From the NCBI GenBank assembly GCA_029776555.1, contig JAKOSZ010000100.1:1-10768 (forward strand): a stretch of 10,768 nucleotides of DNA. The letters run 5' to 3'. This DNA comes from Bacillota bacterium. GTDB lineage: Bacteria; Bacillota; Clostridia; Acetivibrionales; JAKOSZ01. Both the position numbers and the translations under genes were made by a program. Below the pieces are notes generated by a model, which saw only the letters and a list, made by a program, of their open reading frames with translations, searched no databases and was not told the DNA's origin. Position 1 is the stretch's first letter, and each line of letters starts with the position of its first letter. Positions 1 through 5,534 of the stretch are shown here, in pieces.

Positions 1-449
1 AAATCTGCTTCCTTGCCGTCTATGACCGTTTTGTACTGCTCGCACTCTATGAGGTTTCCGTCTATTCCGCAAATGCCCACGGCTTTTCCACCCTTTTTAT
101 TCAGCAAAGACACTATTTCCTTGTTGGTCTTGCCCACCAGGACCATCTGGGCCACTTCCATGGTGGCGGCATCGGTCACCCTCAACCCGTTGACAAACCT
201 GCTCTTTATGCCAAGGGTCTCCAGTGTCCTGGTGACTTCGGGCCCTCCGCCGTGGACCACTACGGGGTTCATGCCAATGTACTTAAGGAGGGTTATGTCC
301 TCCATGACGGAATTTTTAAGTTCCTCGCTGATCATGGCGCTGCCGCCGTATTTAATTACGACCGTTTTCCCGTAAAGATTTTGTATATAGGGCAGTGCCT
401 CTATAAGAATCCCTGCTTTTTTGATGACGGTTTCCATTGAATTTTCCAC
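1..449 (-). CDS. argB: Acetylglutamate kinase (ArgB), N-terminal part, cut by window edge
   Basis: This kinase phosphorylates N-acetyl-L-glutamate with ATP, the second step of arginine synthesis in the cytoplasm. About 149 codons are visible; the C-terminal half lies beyond position 1. Translation of the minus strand shows the amino-acid-kinase fold signatures KYGG (residues 33-36) and HGGG (66-69), then the substrate-region motif NGLRVTDA (87-94) and GKTNKEI (106-112). The roughly 28-residue stretch before KYGG includes IEALPYIQ, resembling the N-terminal helix of arginine-inhibited hexameric kinases, so feedback inhibition by arginine is likely (inference). I chose the GTG at 449 because GGGAGG lies 8 nt upstream; the ATG at 437 is too far from it. 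The gene follows argC by 75 bp on the same strand, with no argJ between them, and is probably in one transcript with argC. Confidence 0.95.
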   Translation of the reverse strand, partial: MENSMETVIKKAGILIEALPYIQNLYGKTVVIKYGGSAMISEELKNSVMEDITLLKYIGMNPVVVHGGGPEVTRTLETLGIKSRFVNGLRVTDAATMEVAQMVLVGKTNKEIVSLLNKKGGKAVGICGIDGNLIECEQYKTVIDGKEAD

Positions 450-524
450 TAATACCACCTCCCAGGACAGGGGGACTGCTGCCTTGACCCGCATACCCCT
501 GTGCTTTTAACTTAAACTTACAGG

Positions 525-1565
525 CTACAGGTATAAGCCCGGGCTTTTGAGGCCGGTGTTTTCAGGGAAACCGCACATTAAGTTGAGGACCTGCACCGCT
601 TGCCCGGCTGCCCCTTTCCCCAGGTTGTCAAGGGCCGACAGCACTATTACCCTGTTAAGCCTTTTGTCTACCACAATGCCGATGTCAATGAAGTTTGAAC
701 CTGCTGTATGCTTGGTCTCGGGAACTTTTCCTTCGTCCAGCACTCTCACAAAGAACTCATCCCTGTAATACTCCTTATATATGTCTATCAGCTCCGCTGT
801 ATTCCTCTCCTCGGCAAGGTCGGCATAAATGGTGCAGAGCATGCCGCGCTTCATGGGAGCAAGGTGGGGTGTAAAGGACACCCTTATTTTCTCCCCGGCT
901 AACAGGCTCAATTCCTGCTCGATTTCCGACGTGTGCCTGTGGCTGGCCACTCCGTACGCGCAGAAACTTTCGGTCCGCTCGCTGAACTGGTACATGAGGT
1001 CGGTTTTCCTCCCGGCTCCCGACACGCCGGATACGGCGTTTATAATTATGCTCCTGGTGTCCACCAGCTTATGGGCCAGTAACGGCGCTAACCCCAGGAT
1101 GGAACAGGTGGGATAACAGCCCGGGTTTGCCACAAGGCCGGCAGTCCTGATCTTATCCCTGTATATCTCCGGAAGGCCGTATACGGCCATATTCACATAA
1201 TCGGGGGCTGCGTGTTTCACCTTATACCATTCTTCGTATACCTTTACGTCCCTGTACCTGAATGAACCGCTGTGGTCTATGACCCTCCTGTTTTTCTCAA
1301 TGAAGGCCGGTATTATCTGCTGGGACGCCGTATCGGGAAGGGCAAACACGAAAATGTCGGCCTTGTCCATGACTCCTTCAATATCAAGGCTCCGGCACTC
1401 CATCTCGAAGACGTTTTTCAAATGGGGGTATACGTCGGACATTTTCATCCCCGTAAAGCTCTGGTTGACTATTACGGATATGTTAACCTCCGGATGGCTG
1501 TGGAGAAGCCTCACTATTTCCATACCCACATATCCGGTTACACCGATAATTCCTACGTTAACCAT
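525..1565 (-). CDS. argC: N-acetyl-gamma-glutamyl-phosphate reductase (ArgC)
   Basis: This cytoplasmic enzyme reduces N-acetylglutamyl phosphate to the semialdehyde with NADPH, the third step of arginine synthesis. It is 346 aa, the usual length. The N-terminal Rossmann motif GVTGYVGMEIVRLL covers about residues 8-21. The catalytic cysteine is Cys150 in NPGCYPT, and a conserved histidine (about His234) sits in the FTPHLAPMKRGM motif, typical of the short type-1 ArgC family. HTAGSNF and DNLGKGAAGQAVQ near the C-terminus are also family hallmarks. The ATG at 1565 has GGAGG 7 nt upstream. It is the first gene of a leftward arginine transcript, followed by argB, and is read from the promoter and ARG boxes at 1592-1626. 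No sign of damage. Confidence 0.97.
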   Translation of the reverse strand: MVNVGIIGVTGYVGMEIVRLLHSHPEVNISVIVNQSFTGMKMSDVYPHLKNVFEMECRSLDIEGVMDKADIFVFALPDTASQQIIPAFIEKNRRVIDHSGSFRYRDVKVYEEWYKVKHAAPDYVNMAVYGLPEIYRDKIRTAGLVANPGCYPTCSILGLAPLLAHKLVDTRSIIINAVSGVSGAGRKTDLMYQFSERTESFCAYGVASHRHTSEIEQELSLLAGEKIRVSFTPHLAPMKRGMLCTIYADLAEERNTAELIDIYKEYYRDEFFVRVLDEGKVPETKHTAGSNFIDIGIVVDKRLNRVIVLSALDNLGKGAAGQAVQVLNLMCGFPENTGLKSPGLYL

Positions 1566-1591
1566 GGTTCAACCTCCGACCCGACTCTGAT

Positions 1592-1625
1592 TTTATAATT
1601 ATACATAGTAATGTATAAAAATGCA
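1592..1625 (-). promoter_or_regulatory. Tandem ARG boxes (ArgR/AhrC operator)
   Basis: Two 14-bp elements fit the arginine-repressor core TGNATWWWWATNCA. On the minus strand the upstream one, TGCATTTTTATACA (1625-1612), fits fully; the downstream one, TGTATAATTATAAA (1605-1592), has one mismatch in the last CA. Their centres are 20 bp apart, about two helical turns, as expected for paired half-operators of a hexameric ArgR. One covers the -35 and the other the -10 of the argC promoter, so binding would block RNA polymerase. No argR gene is in the window; the assignment is by motif only. Confidence 0.75.
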
Positions 1626-1626
1626 A
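1598..1626 (-). promoter_or_regulatory. Sigma-A promoter of argC
   Basis: On the minus strand, TTGCAT (1626-1621) is followed after exactly 17 nt by a perfect TATAAT (1603-1598). Transcription would start near 1591, giving a leader of about 25 nt that includes the argC ribosome binding site. Both hexamers are overlapped by ARG-box-like palindromes. Confidence 0.85.
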
Positions 1627-1703
1627 CAGGTTTTTAACTTTTACTTTCCAGGGTCCCTGTTTCCCTTATTTTCGGGAGTTTGTGAACCTGGCCCGGGTCC
1701 CTG

Positions 1704-1754
1704 AATAATCCACGGGGAGGAGACGGATATCCTTAATAATCCAAAGGGGGGAGA
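1704..1754. repeat. Direct repeat of 20 bp in the argC/msmX intergenic region
   Basis: The 20-mers at 1704-1723 and 1735-1754 both begin AATAATCCA, end GGAGA and match at 17 of 20 positions. Their starts are 31 bp apart, about three helical turns. They lie 138-188 bp upstream of the msmX-like start. A shorter GGGTCCCTG direct repeat also occurs at 1651-1659 and 1695-1703. They could be activator sites or duplication remnants; no known motif was recognised. Confidence 0.5.
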
Positions 1755-1831
1755 AAGGGGCATCTTCATTATGCACTTGTTACAAACTGCGTGTCTCTTT
1801 TTGTGAAAAACTACTGTGGACGCATCCTGCT

Positions 1832-1858
1832 CTTAATGTTAGCATTAAGCTAGTGCTA
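1832..1858. promoter_or_regulatory. Small palindrome upstream of the msmX-like gene
   Basis: CTTAATG (1832-1838) and CATTAAG (1843-1849) form a perfect 7-bp inverted repeat around TTAG. A second, overlapping pairing, TAGCA (1840-1844) with TGCTA (1854-1858), cannot form at the same time and is followed by TTTTT. It could be an operator or a weak attenuator in the leader; the sequence cannot decide. Confidence 0.35.
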
Positions 1859-1891
1859 TTTTTCGAAAGGAAGAAGAATGGGGGGTAGCAA

Positions 1892-3004
1892 ATGGCAACT
1901 GTTAAGTTAAAGAACGTAACAAAGAGGTTTGACAACGGTGTAGTGGCTGTTAACGGTTTCAACCTGGACATAGAAGACAGGGAATTTATCATCCTGGTAG
2001 GCCCTTCGGGATGCGGTAAGACCACAACCCTCAGAATGATTGCAGGACTTGAGGAGATCACCGAAGGTGAAATCTACATCGGCGACAAGCTGGTTAACGA
2101 TGTTCAGCCTAAAGACAGGGACATAGCCATGGTGTTCCAGAGCTATGCTCTCTACCCGCACATGACGGTTTTTGACAACATGGCCTTTGGTCTTAAGCTG
2201 AGAAAGTTCTCAAAGGAAGACATCAGAAAGAGAGTGCACGAAGCCGCTAAGATTCTTGAAATCGAGCACCTTCTCGACAGAAAACCCAGGGCTCTGTCCG
2301 GTGGTCAGAAGCAGAGGGTTGCCCTGGGAAGAGCCATAGTCCGCGAACCGAAGGTGTTCCTGCTGGACGAACCGCTTTCCAACCTGGACGCGAAGCTGAG
2401 GGTCCAGATGAGAACCGAGCTGACAAGACTTTTCCAGAAACTGCAGACCACCTTTATATACGTTACCCACGACCAGGTAGAGGCCATGACAATGGGTACC
2501 AGGATTGTGGTTTTGAAAGACGGCATCATCCAGCAGGTTGATGCTCCGCAGGTGCTCTATGAGAGACCCAACAACATGTTTGTTGCGGGCTTTATCGGCA
2601 CTCCGCCCATGAACTTCATCGATGCCACCATTGAGAGACGCGGGGATGAAATCCACCTGCTCTTCGGTTCCCACGACATAAAGCTTCCTGAGGGCAAGGC
2701 TAAGAAACTCGACGCTGCTGAGCATGACGGCAGGAAGGTTGTCATTGGGATAAGGCCTGAGGACATACATGATGAGGCCATGTACATTGAATCCATGCCG
2801 GACAGCCTGGTAAATGCGGAAGTTTCGGTGGTAGAGGCTCTCGGAGCTGAAACACTGCTGTATGTGACGGTTGACGGCATTGATGTGGTGGCCAGGGTAA
2901 ATCCCAGGACCAAGGCAAGAGTTGGCGACAAGATCAAGATGGCCTTCGATGCCAACAAGATTCACCTGTTTGACAAGGAGACCGAGGTTACGATAATTAA
3001 CTAG
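1892..3004 (+). CDS. msmX: Multitask sugar ABC transporter ATP-binding protein (UgpC/MsmX family)
   Basis: This is the ATPase that powers carbohydrate ABC importers at the inner face of the membrane; in Firmicutes one MsmX-type protein commonly serves several separately encoded sugar permeases. It has 370 aa, the normal length. The nucleotide-binding domain has Walker A GPSGCGKTT (37-45), Q-loop Gln83 in VFQSYALYPHM, signature LSGGQ (135-139), Walker B ending Asp159-Glu160, D-loop SNLDA and switch His193. The C-terminal part (about 240-365) is a MalK-like OB/TOBE region with VIGIRPEDI. No permease or binding-protein gene is adjacent, which fits a shared ATPase. The ATG at 1892 has a G-rich ribosome site (GGGGGGT) 6 nt upstream. 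A strong terminator follows, so it is probably transcribed alone. The family is certain; the exact symbol (msmX, msmK or ugpC) is a convention. Confidence 0.93.
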   Translation: MATVKLKNVTKRFDNGVVAVNGFNLDIEDREFIILVGPSGCGKTTTLRMIAGLEEITEGEIYIGDKLVNDVQPKDRDIAMVFQSYALYPHMTVFDNMAFGLKLRKFSKEDIRKRVHEAAKILEIEHLLDRKPRALSGGQKQRVALGRAIVREPKVFLLDEPLSNLDAKLRVQMRTELTRLFQKLQTTFIYVTHDQVEAMTMGTRIVVLKDGIIQQVDAPQVLYERPNNMFVAGFIGTPPMNFIDATIERRGDEIHLLFGSHDIKLPEGKAKKLDAAEHDGRKVVIGIRPEDIHDEAMYIESMPDSLVNAEVSVVEALGAETLLYVTVDGIDVVARVNPRTKARVGDKIKMAFDANKIHLFDKETEVTIIN

Positions 3005-3024
3005 GGAATAAGCTTAAAAAGTTT

Positions 3025-3074
3025 AAAGAGGCTGTCTATGGCGGCAACCGCCTGAACAGACAGCCTCTTTTTTT
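3025..3074 (+). terminator. Strong intrinsic terminator after the msmX-like gene
   Basis: AAAGAGGCTGTCT (3025-3037) pairs perfectly over 13 bp with 3058-3070. Inside it GGCGG (3040-3044) pairs with CCGCC (3048-3052) around CAA, and a T-run continues to 3074. It begins about 20 bp after the stop codon. Because the stem starts with AAA, it may also act weakly on the opposite strand. Confidence 0.93.
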
Positions 3075-3154
3075 GTACGGGAAATGCGGCCAAATCCGGG
3101 ATAAACTCCAAACAGAGCATGTCAATTTAATTAGATGCAATGCCTCCTGTTATT

Positions 3155-3178
3155 GTATAATATTCATATAAATTATAC
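3155..3178 (+). promoter_or_regulatory. Palindrome over a -10-like TATAAT, upstream of the CdaR-type regulator gene
   Basis: GTATAAT (3155-3161) and ATTATAC (3172-3178) form a perfect 7-bp inverted repeat with a 10-bp spacer in an AT-rich stretch 110-133 bp before the regulator start. The left arm contains the consensus -10 hexamer TATAAT (3156-3161), but no good -35 lies 16-18 bp upstream, which suggests an activator-dependent or autoregulated promoter. The role is inferred. Confidence 0.4.
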
Positions 3179-3287
3179 CCTTGATGCAGGAAGCCAGAGG
3201 TTTTCCGCTGAAACTGCCGGCCTTAAGGATTGGGGCGCCTTGGCCTTGCCATGTTCACTTACCATAAAAAAAAGGGAAGCGGTAGGA

Positions 3288-4355
3288 ATGAAGGTATTTC
3301 AAAAACATGTGAATGAGTTAAGGGACATTTTAGACCGGGAATTTGGCGTGCTGGACGACCGGGGAGTAATTGTGGCGTGCTCCGATGAAAACAGGATCGG
3401 GAGTGTCCACCCGGACTTTGAAAGGGCCGGGAGAGCCGACGGCCGCTTGTACATCGGGGGCGGCATGGCGTTTATGAAACTGCAGGATAGAGGTACGGAC
3501 GGCTATACGGTATATATAGGTTCCGCCGACGAGGAAAGCATCAGGTATTTGAAACTGGTGGCCGTTACTATTTCCACCGTCAGGGCGTACCAGGAAGAGA
3601 AAAGCACCAGGAAGCACTTTTATATGGAACTGCTTTTTGGGAAAACAGCTCCCGGAGAGACGGCGGAAAAAGCCAGGGAGCTAAAAATTCCCTGGGACGC
3701 TCCCAGGGCCGTAATGGTTGTCAGGGCCGGCGGCGCAAAGGATTTTGGCATAATTGATATTATACAGGCCTTATACTACAGCAAGACCAGGGACTGTGTC
3801 ATAGCGGCGGATGATACGGACACCGCCGTCATATGGGAACTTAAGCGCAGTGAAAACATAGAGGCGGTTGAAAAGGCTGCCGCTTTGATCTCGGATACCC
3901 TGACCGCCGAGTTAATGATTAAGGCCAAAATAGGCATAAGTACTGTGGCCAACGCCCTTTTAGACCTCCCGCGTTTATACGGAGAAGCGAATACCGCCCT
4001 TGAAATCGGCCGGATTTTCGAGCCCGAGAGGACGATTTTAAGTTACCGCAGCCTGGGAATAGGAAGGTTGATTTACGGGCTGCCCGAGGAAACCTGTTCC
4101 CTCTTTTTAAAAGAGGTGTTGGGCGAAGCTTCTTTGGATTCGCTGGAGCCCGAATACCTGCACACGGTCCTGAGATTTTTCGAAAGCAACCTTAATGTAA
4201 GCGAGACTTCCCGGAGGATGTATATCCACAGAAACACCCTGGCCTACAGGCTTGAGAAAATAAAGAAGCTAACCGGCCTGGACCTGACCAGGTTTGACGA
4301 TGCGGTGGTCTTTAAGCTGGCCGTTCAGGTGAAGACCTACCTGGAGAGAAAGTGA
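3288..4355 (+). CDS. CdaR/PucR-family transcriptional regulator
   Basis: A cytoplasmic DNA-binding regulator of 355 aa. The C-terminus has the PucR-type helix-turn-helix: VSETSRRMYIHRNTLAYRLEK at about residues 304-324, in the context FESNLNVSETSRR...RNTLAYRLEKI. The N-terminus (about 12-50) contains FGVLDDRGVIVACSDENRIG, similar to the sugar-diacid-recognition domain of CdaR, and the middle (about 130-260) resembles the degenerate GGDEF-like domain of this family. Homologues sense small molecules such as sugar diacids or purine-breakdown products; the ligand here is unknown. I chose the ATG at 3288, with AGGGAAG 8 nt upstream, over the longer frame from 3135, because the extra 51 residues overlap promoter-like AT-rich DNA and look non-coding. 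It stands alone between a terminator and the repeat cluster. Being next to a sugar-transport ATPase gene hints at carbohydrate control, but this is only context. Confidence 0.85.
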   Translation: MKVFQKHVNELRDILDREFGVLDDRGVIVACSDENRIGSVHPDFERAGRADGRLYIGGGMAFMKLQDRGTDGYTVYIGSADEESIRYLKLVAVTISTVRAYQEEKSTRKHFYMELLFGKTAPGETAEKARELKIPWDAPRAVMVVRAGGAKDFGIIDIIQALYYSKTRDCVIAADDTDTAVIWELKRSENIEAVEKAAALISDTLTAELMIKAKIGISTVANALLDLPRLYGEANTALEIGRIFEPERTILSYRSLGIGRLIYGLPEETCSLFLKEVLGEASLDSLEPEYLHTVLRFFESNLNVSETSRRMYIHRNTLAYRLEKIKKLTGLDLTRFDDAVVFKLAVQVKTYLERK

Positions 4356-4367
4356 TGCCCGGCCCAG

Positions 4368-4381
4368 GGAAGCCGGCTTCC
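4368..4381. repeat. 14-bp perfect palindrome just after the regulator gene
   Basis: GGAAGCCGGCTTCC is a perfect palindrome 12 bp past the stop codon at 4355. A second inverted repeat, TCCGTGT (4379-4385) / ACACGGA (4399-4405), overlaps it. Neither is followed by a T-run, so intrinsic termination here is doubtful; they may protect the mRNA 3' end. Confidence 0.45.
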
Positions 4382-4508
4382 GTGTCAGGTTATACAGAAC
4401 ACGGAGGAACTGTCCCTTTATGAATGATGCCGCTAAACCCGGATGGCCTGCCCTGCGGCCAGTGCTGCCTGGCTAAGGAGAATTGCCATCCCACGGCAGG
4501 TGGTACTG

Positions 4509-4658
4509 GGCACAGAAAAACCGTTCCCAAGTGCCACCTCTGAACACAGGAGAACCGTCTCCTTAAGTTCGACAGTGCACAAAAGAACCGTCCCTCTGTG
4601 CACAGTGCACAAAAGAACCGTCCCTCTGTGCACGTCCAAAAGAACAGTCCCCCTGGAC
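4509..4658. repeat. Cluster of five hairpin repeats with a conserved loop core
   Basis: Five units of 25-29 nt start at 4509, 4542, 4575, 4605 and 4634. Each carries a version of the core AGAACCGTCCC (read on the other strand as GGGACGGTTCT) and is closed by a short inverted repeat: GGCAC/GTGCC, GAAC/GTTC, GTGCACA/TGTGCAC (twice) and GTCCA/TGGAC. Units three and four are an exact 30-bp tandem duplication (4572-4631). Unit two also has an inner stem AGGAGA/TCTCCT. Similar GGGACGGTTCTTTT-type repeats recur, from memory, in several Clostridia genomes as small dispersed elements of unknown function. Spurious reading frames through them give GTVLL-like peptide repeats. Confidence 0.85.
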
Positions 4659-4680
4659 ACTGGATGGTAATTTGTGCATT

Positions 4681-4708
4681 TTGGCGAATTTAAAAAGGAG
4701 TTGTCGAA
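4681..4708 (+). promoter_or_regulatory. Two 0A boxes (candidate Spo0A sites) before ftsE
   Basis: TTGGCGAA (4681-4688) and TTGTCGAA (4701-4708) both match the Spo0A recognition core TGNCGAA, in the same orientation and exactly 20 bp apart. They lie about 120-145 bp upstream of ftsE. Binding is inferred from the motif; short motifs can arise by chance, but the phased pair beside a sigma-H-like promoter strengthens the call. Confidence 0.5.
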
Positions 4709-4722
4709 TAAGTGTAGAAATA
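4696..4722 (+). promoter_or_regulatory. Candidate sigma-H-like promoter of ftsEX
   Basis: AGGAGTT (4696-4702), a 14-nt spacer and GAAATA (4717-4722) resemble the sigma-H pattern AGGAWWW / GAATWW at the spacing I recall for the B. subtilis spoVG promoter. The second 0A box lies inside it. Expected start near 4730, leaving a leader of about 95 nt. Confidence 0.4.
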
Positions 4723-4826
4723 AATAGTGTATACCGTGACGCTTGGTTAAGGTTAGGATTGGTTAAACAGGCCAGGTCGGCACATAAAGAGTAAAAAATA
4801 CGCAAGGGTGCCTGGGGAGAGTTGAA

Positions 4827-5534
4827 GTGGTCGAACTTAAAAACATAGTAAAAAGGTATGAAAACGGTACGGTGGCTTTAAGAGATATCAGCTTGAGGAT
4901 ATGCAAAGGTGAATTTGTTTTTATAGTAGGCCCCAGCGGGTCGGGAAAATCCACCCTGGTAAAGCTTTTGCTAAAAGAGGTGGAACCGACGGAGGGCGAA
5001 GTTATAGTAAACGGCTTTAATGTGACACAGATGAGGCCTAAGGATATACCGAAGCTGAGGAGGAGCCTTGGTGTGGTTTTCCAGGATTTCAGGCTTCTTC
5101 CCAACAAGACGGTTTATGAAAATGTAGCCTTTGCTTTGCAGGTAACGGAAGCCGTTCCCAAGGAAATAAGGAGACAGGTGCCGATGGCGCTGGCACTGGT
5201 GGGTTTGAGCAAAAAGGCCAACGTATACCCCGGCCAGCTGTCGGGTGGGGAACAGCAGAGGGTAGCCCTTGCCAGGGCCATGGTAAACAGCCCCCTCCTC
5301 ATTGTAGCCGATGAGCCTACAGGCAACCTGGATCCCGATACGTCATGGGAGATAATGAAGCTTTTAAACGAGATTAACCAGAGGGGCACAACTGTTATCG
5401 TGGCCACTCATGAAAAGCAGATAGTCAACGCCATGAAGAAAAGGGTAATAGCTCTTGACAGGGGTGTTTTGATAAGGGATCAGGAGAGAGGGATTTACGA
5501 AAGTGAAGATAAGAACGATAAACTATTTGATTAA
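4827..5534 (+). CDS. ftsE: Cell-division ATP-binding protein FtsE
   Basis: ATPase subunit of the FtsEX complex, an ABC system that transports nothing known but passes ATP-driven motion to cell-wall hydrolases outside the membrane. It is 235 aa, about the usual size. Walker A GPSGSGKST (35-43), Q-loop Gln86 in VFQDFRLL, signature LSGGEQQR (138-145), Walker B Asp162-Glu163 and switch His195 are all intact; VFQDFRLLPNKTVYENVAFAL is characteristic of FtsE. The start is GTG at 4827 with GGGGAGA 6 nt upstream. Its 3' end overlaps ftsX by 32 bp, implying translational coupling and a 1:1 complex. In B. subtilis FtsEX is linked to elongation-type wall growth and to timely entry into sporulation, which fits the candidate 0A boxes upstream. 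Confidence 0.96.
   Translation: MVELKNIVKRYENGTVALRDISLRICKGEFVFIVGPSGSGKSTLVKLLLKEVEPTEGEVIVNGFNVTQMRPKDIPKLRRSLGVVFQDFRLLPNKTVYENVAFALQVTEAVPKEIRRQVPMALALVGLSKKANVYPGQLSGGEQQRVALARAMVNSPLLIVADEPTGNLDPDTSWEIMKLLNEINQRGTTVIVATHEKQIVNAMKKRVIALDRGVLIRDQERGIYESEDKNDKLFD

Larger units (their letters stand above)
4356..4826. other. 471-bp non-coding region between the regulator gene and ftsE
   Basis: No convincing gene is present. From left to right it holds a 14-bp palindrome (4368-4381); a degenerate single core GAACTGTCCC at 4407-4416, related to the repeat cluster; a possible long stem GGATGGC (4441-4447) / GCCATCC (4485-4491) enclosing the smaller hairpin GCCAG/CTGGC; the five-unit hairpin repeat cluster (4509-4658); and sporulation-type promoter signals (4681-4722). 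The remaining 100 bp before ftsE show nothing recognisable except its ribosome binding site. Confidence 0.7.

Noticed and set aside
13..440. Plus-strand frames opposite argB
   Set aside because: They are shadows of the minus-strand kinase, which carries clear KYGG and HGGG motifs; the gene is merely cut by the window edge.
1836..1850. CcpA catabolite (cre) site before the msmX-like gene
   Set aside because: The central CG and one flank of the cre consensus are missing; the 7-bp palindrome explains the resemblance.
3135..3287. N-terminal extension of 51 residues on the CdaR/PucR regulator
   Set aside because: It would run through the AT-rich palindrome and -10 region, has no ribosome site and no family resemblance; the ATG at 3288 has AGGGAAG 8 nt upstream and starts the recognisable domain.
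4509..4658. CRISPR array
   Set aside because: The units abut or nearly abut with no unique spacers, the closing arms vary, and there are no cas genes nearby.
4433..4670. Reading frames on both strands with GTVLLCTVHR-like peptide repeats
   Set aside because: They are translations of the DNA hairpin repeats; no ribosome site, and both strands are equally open.
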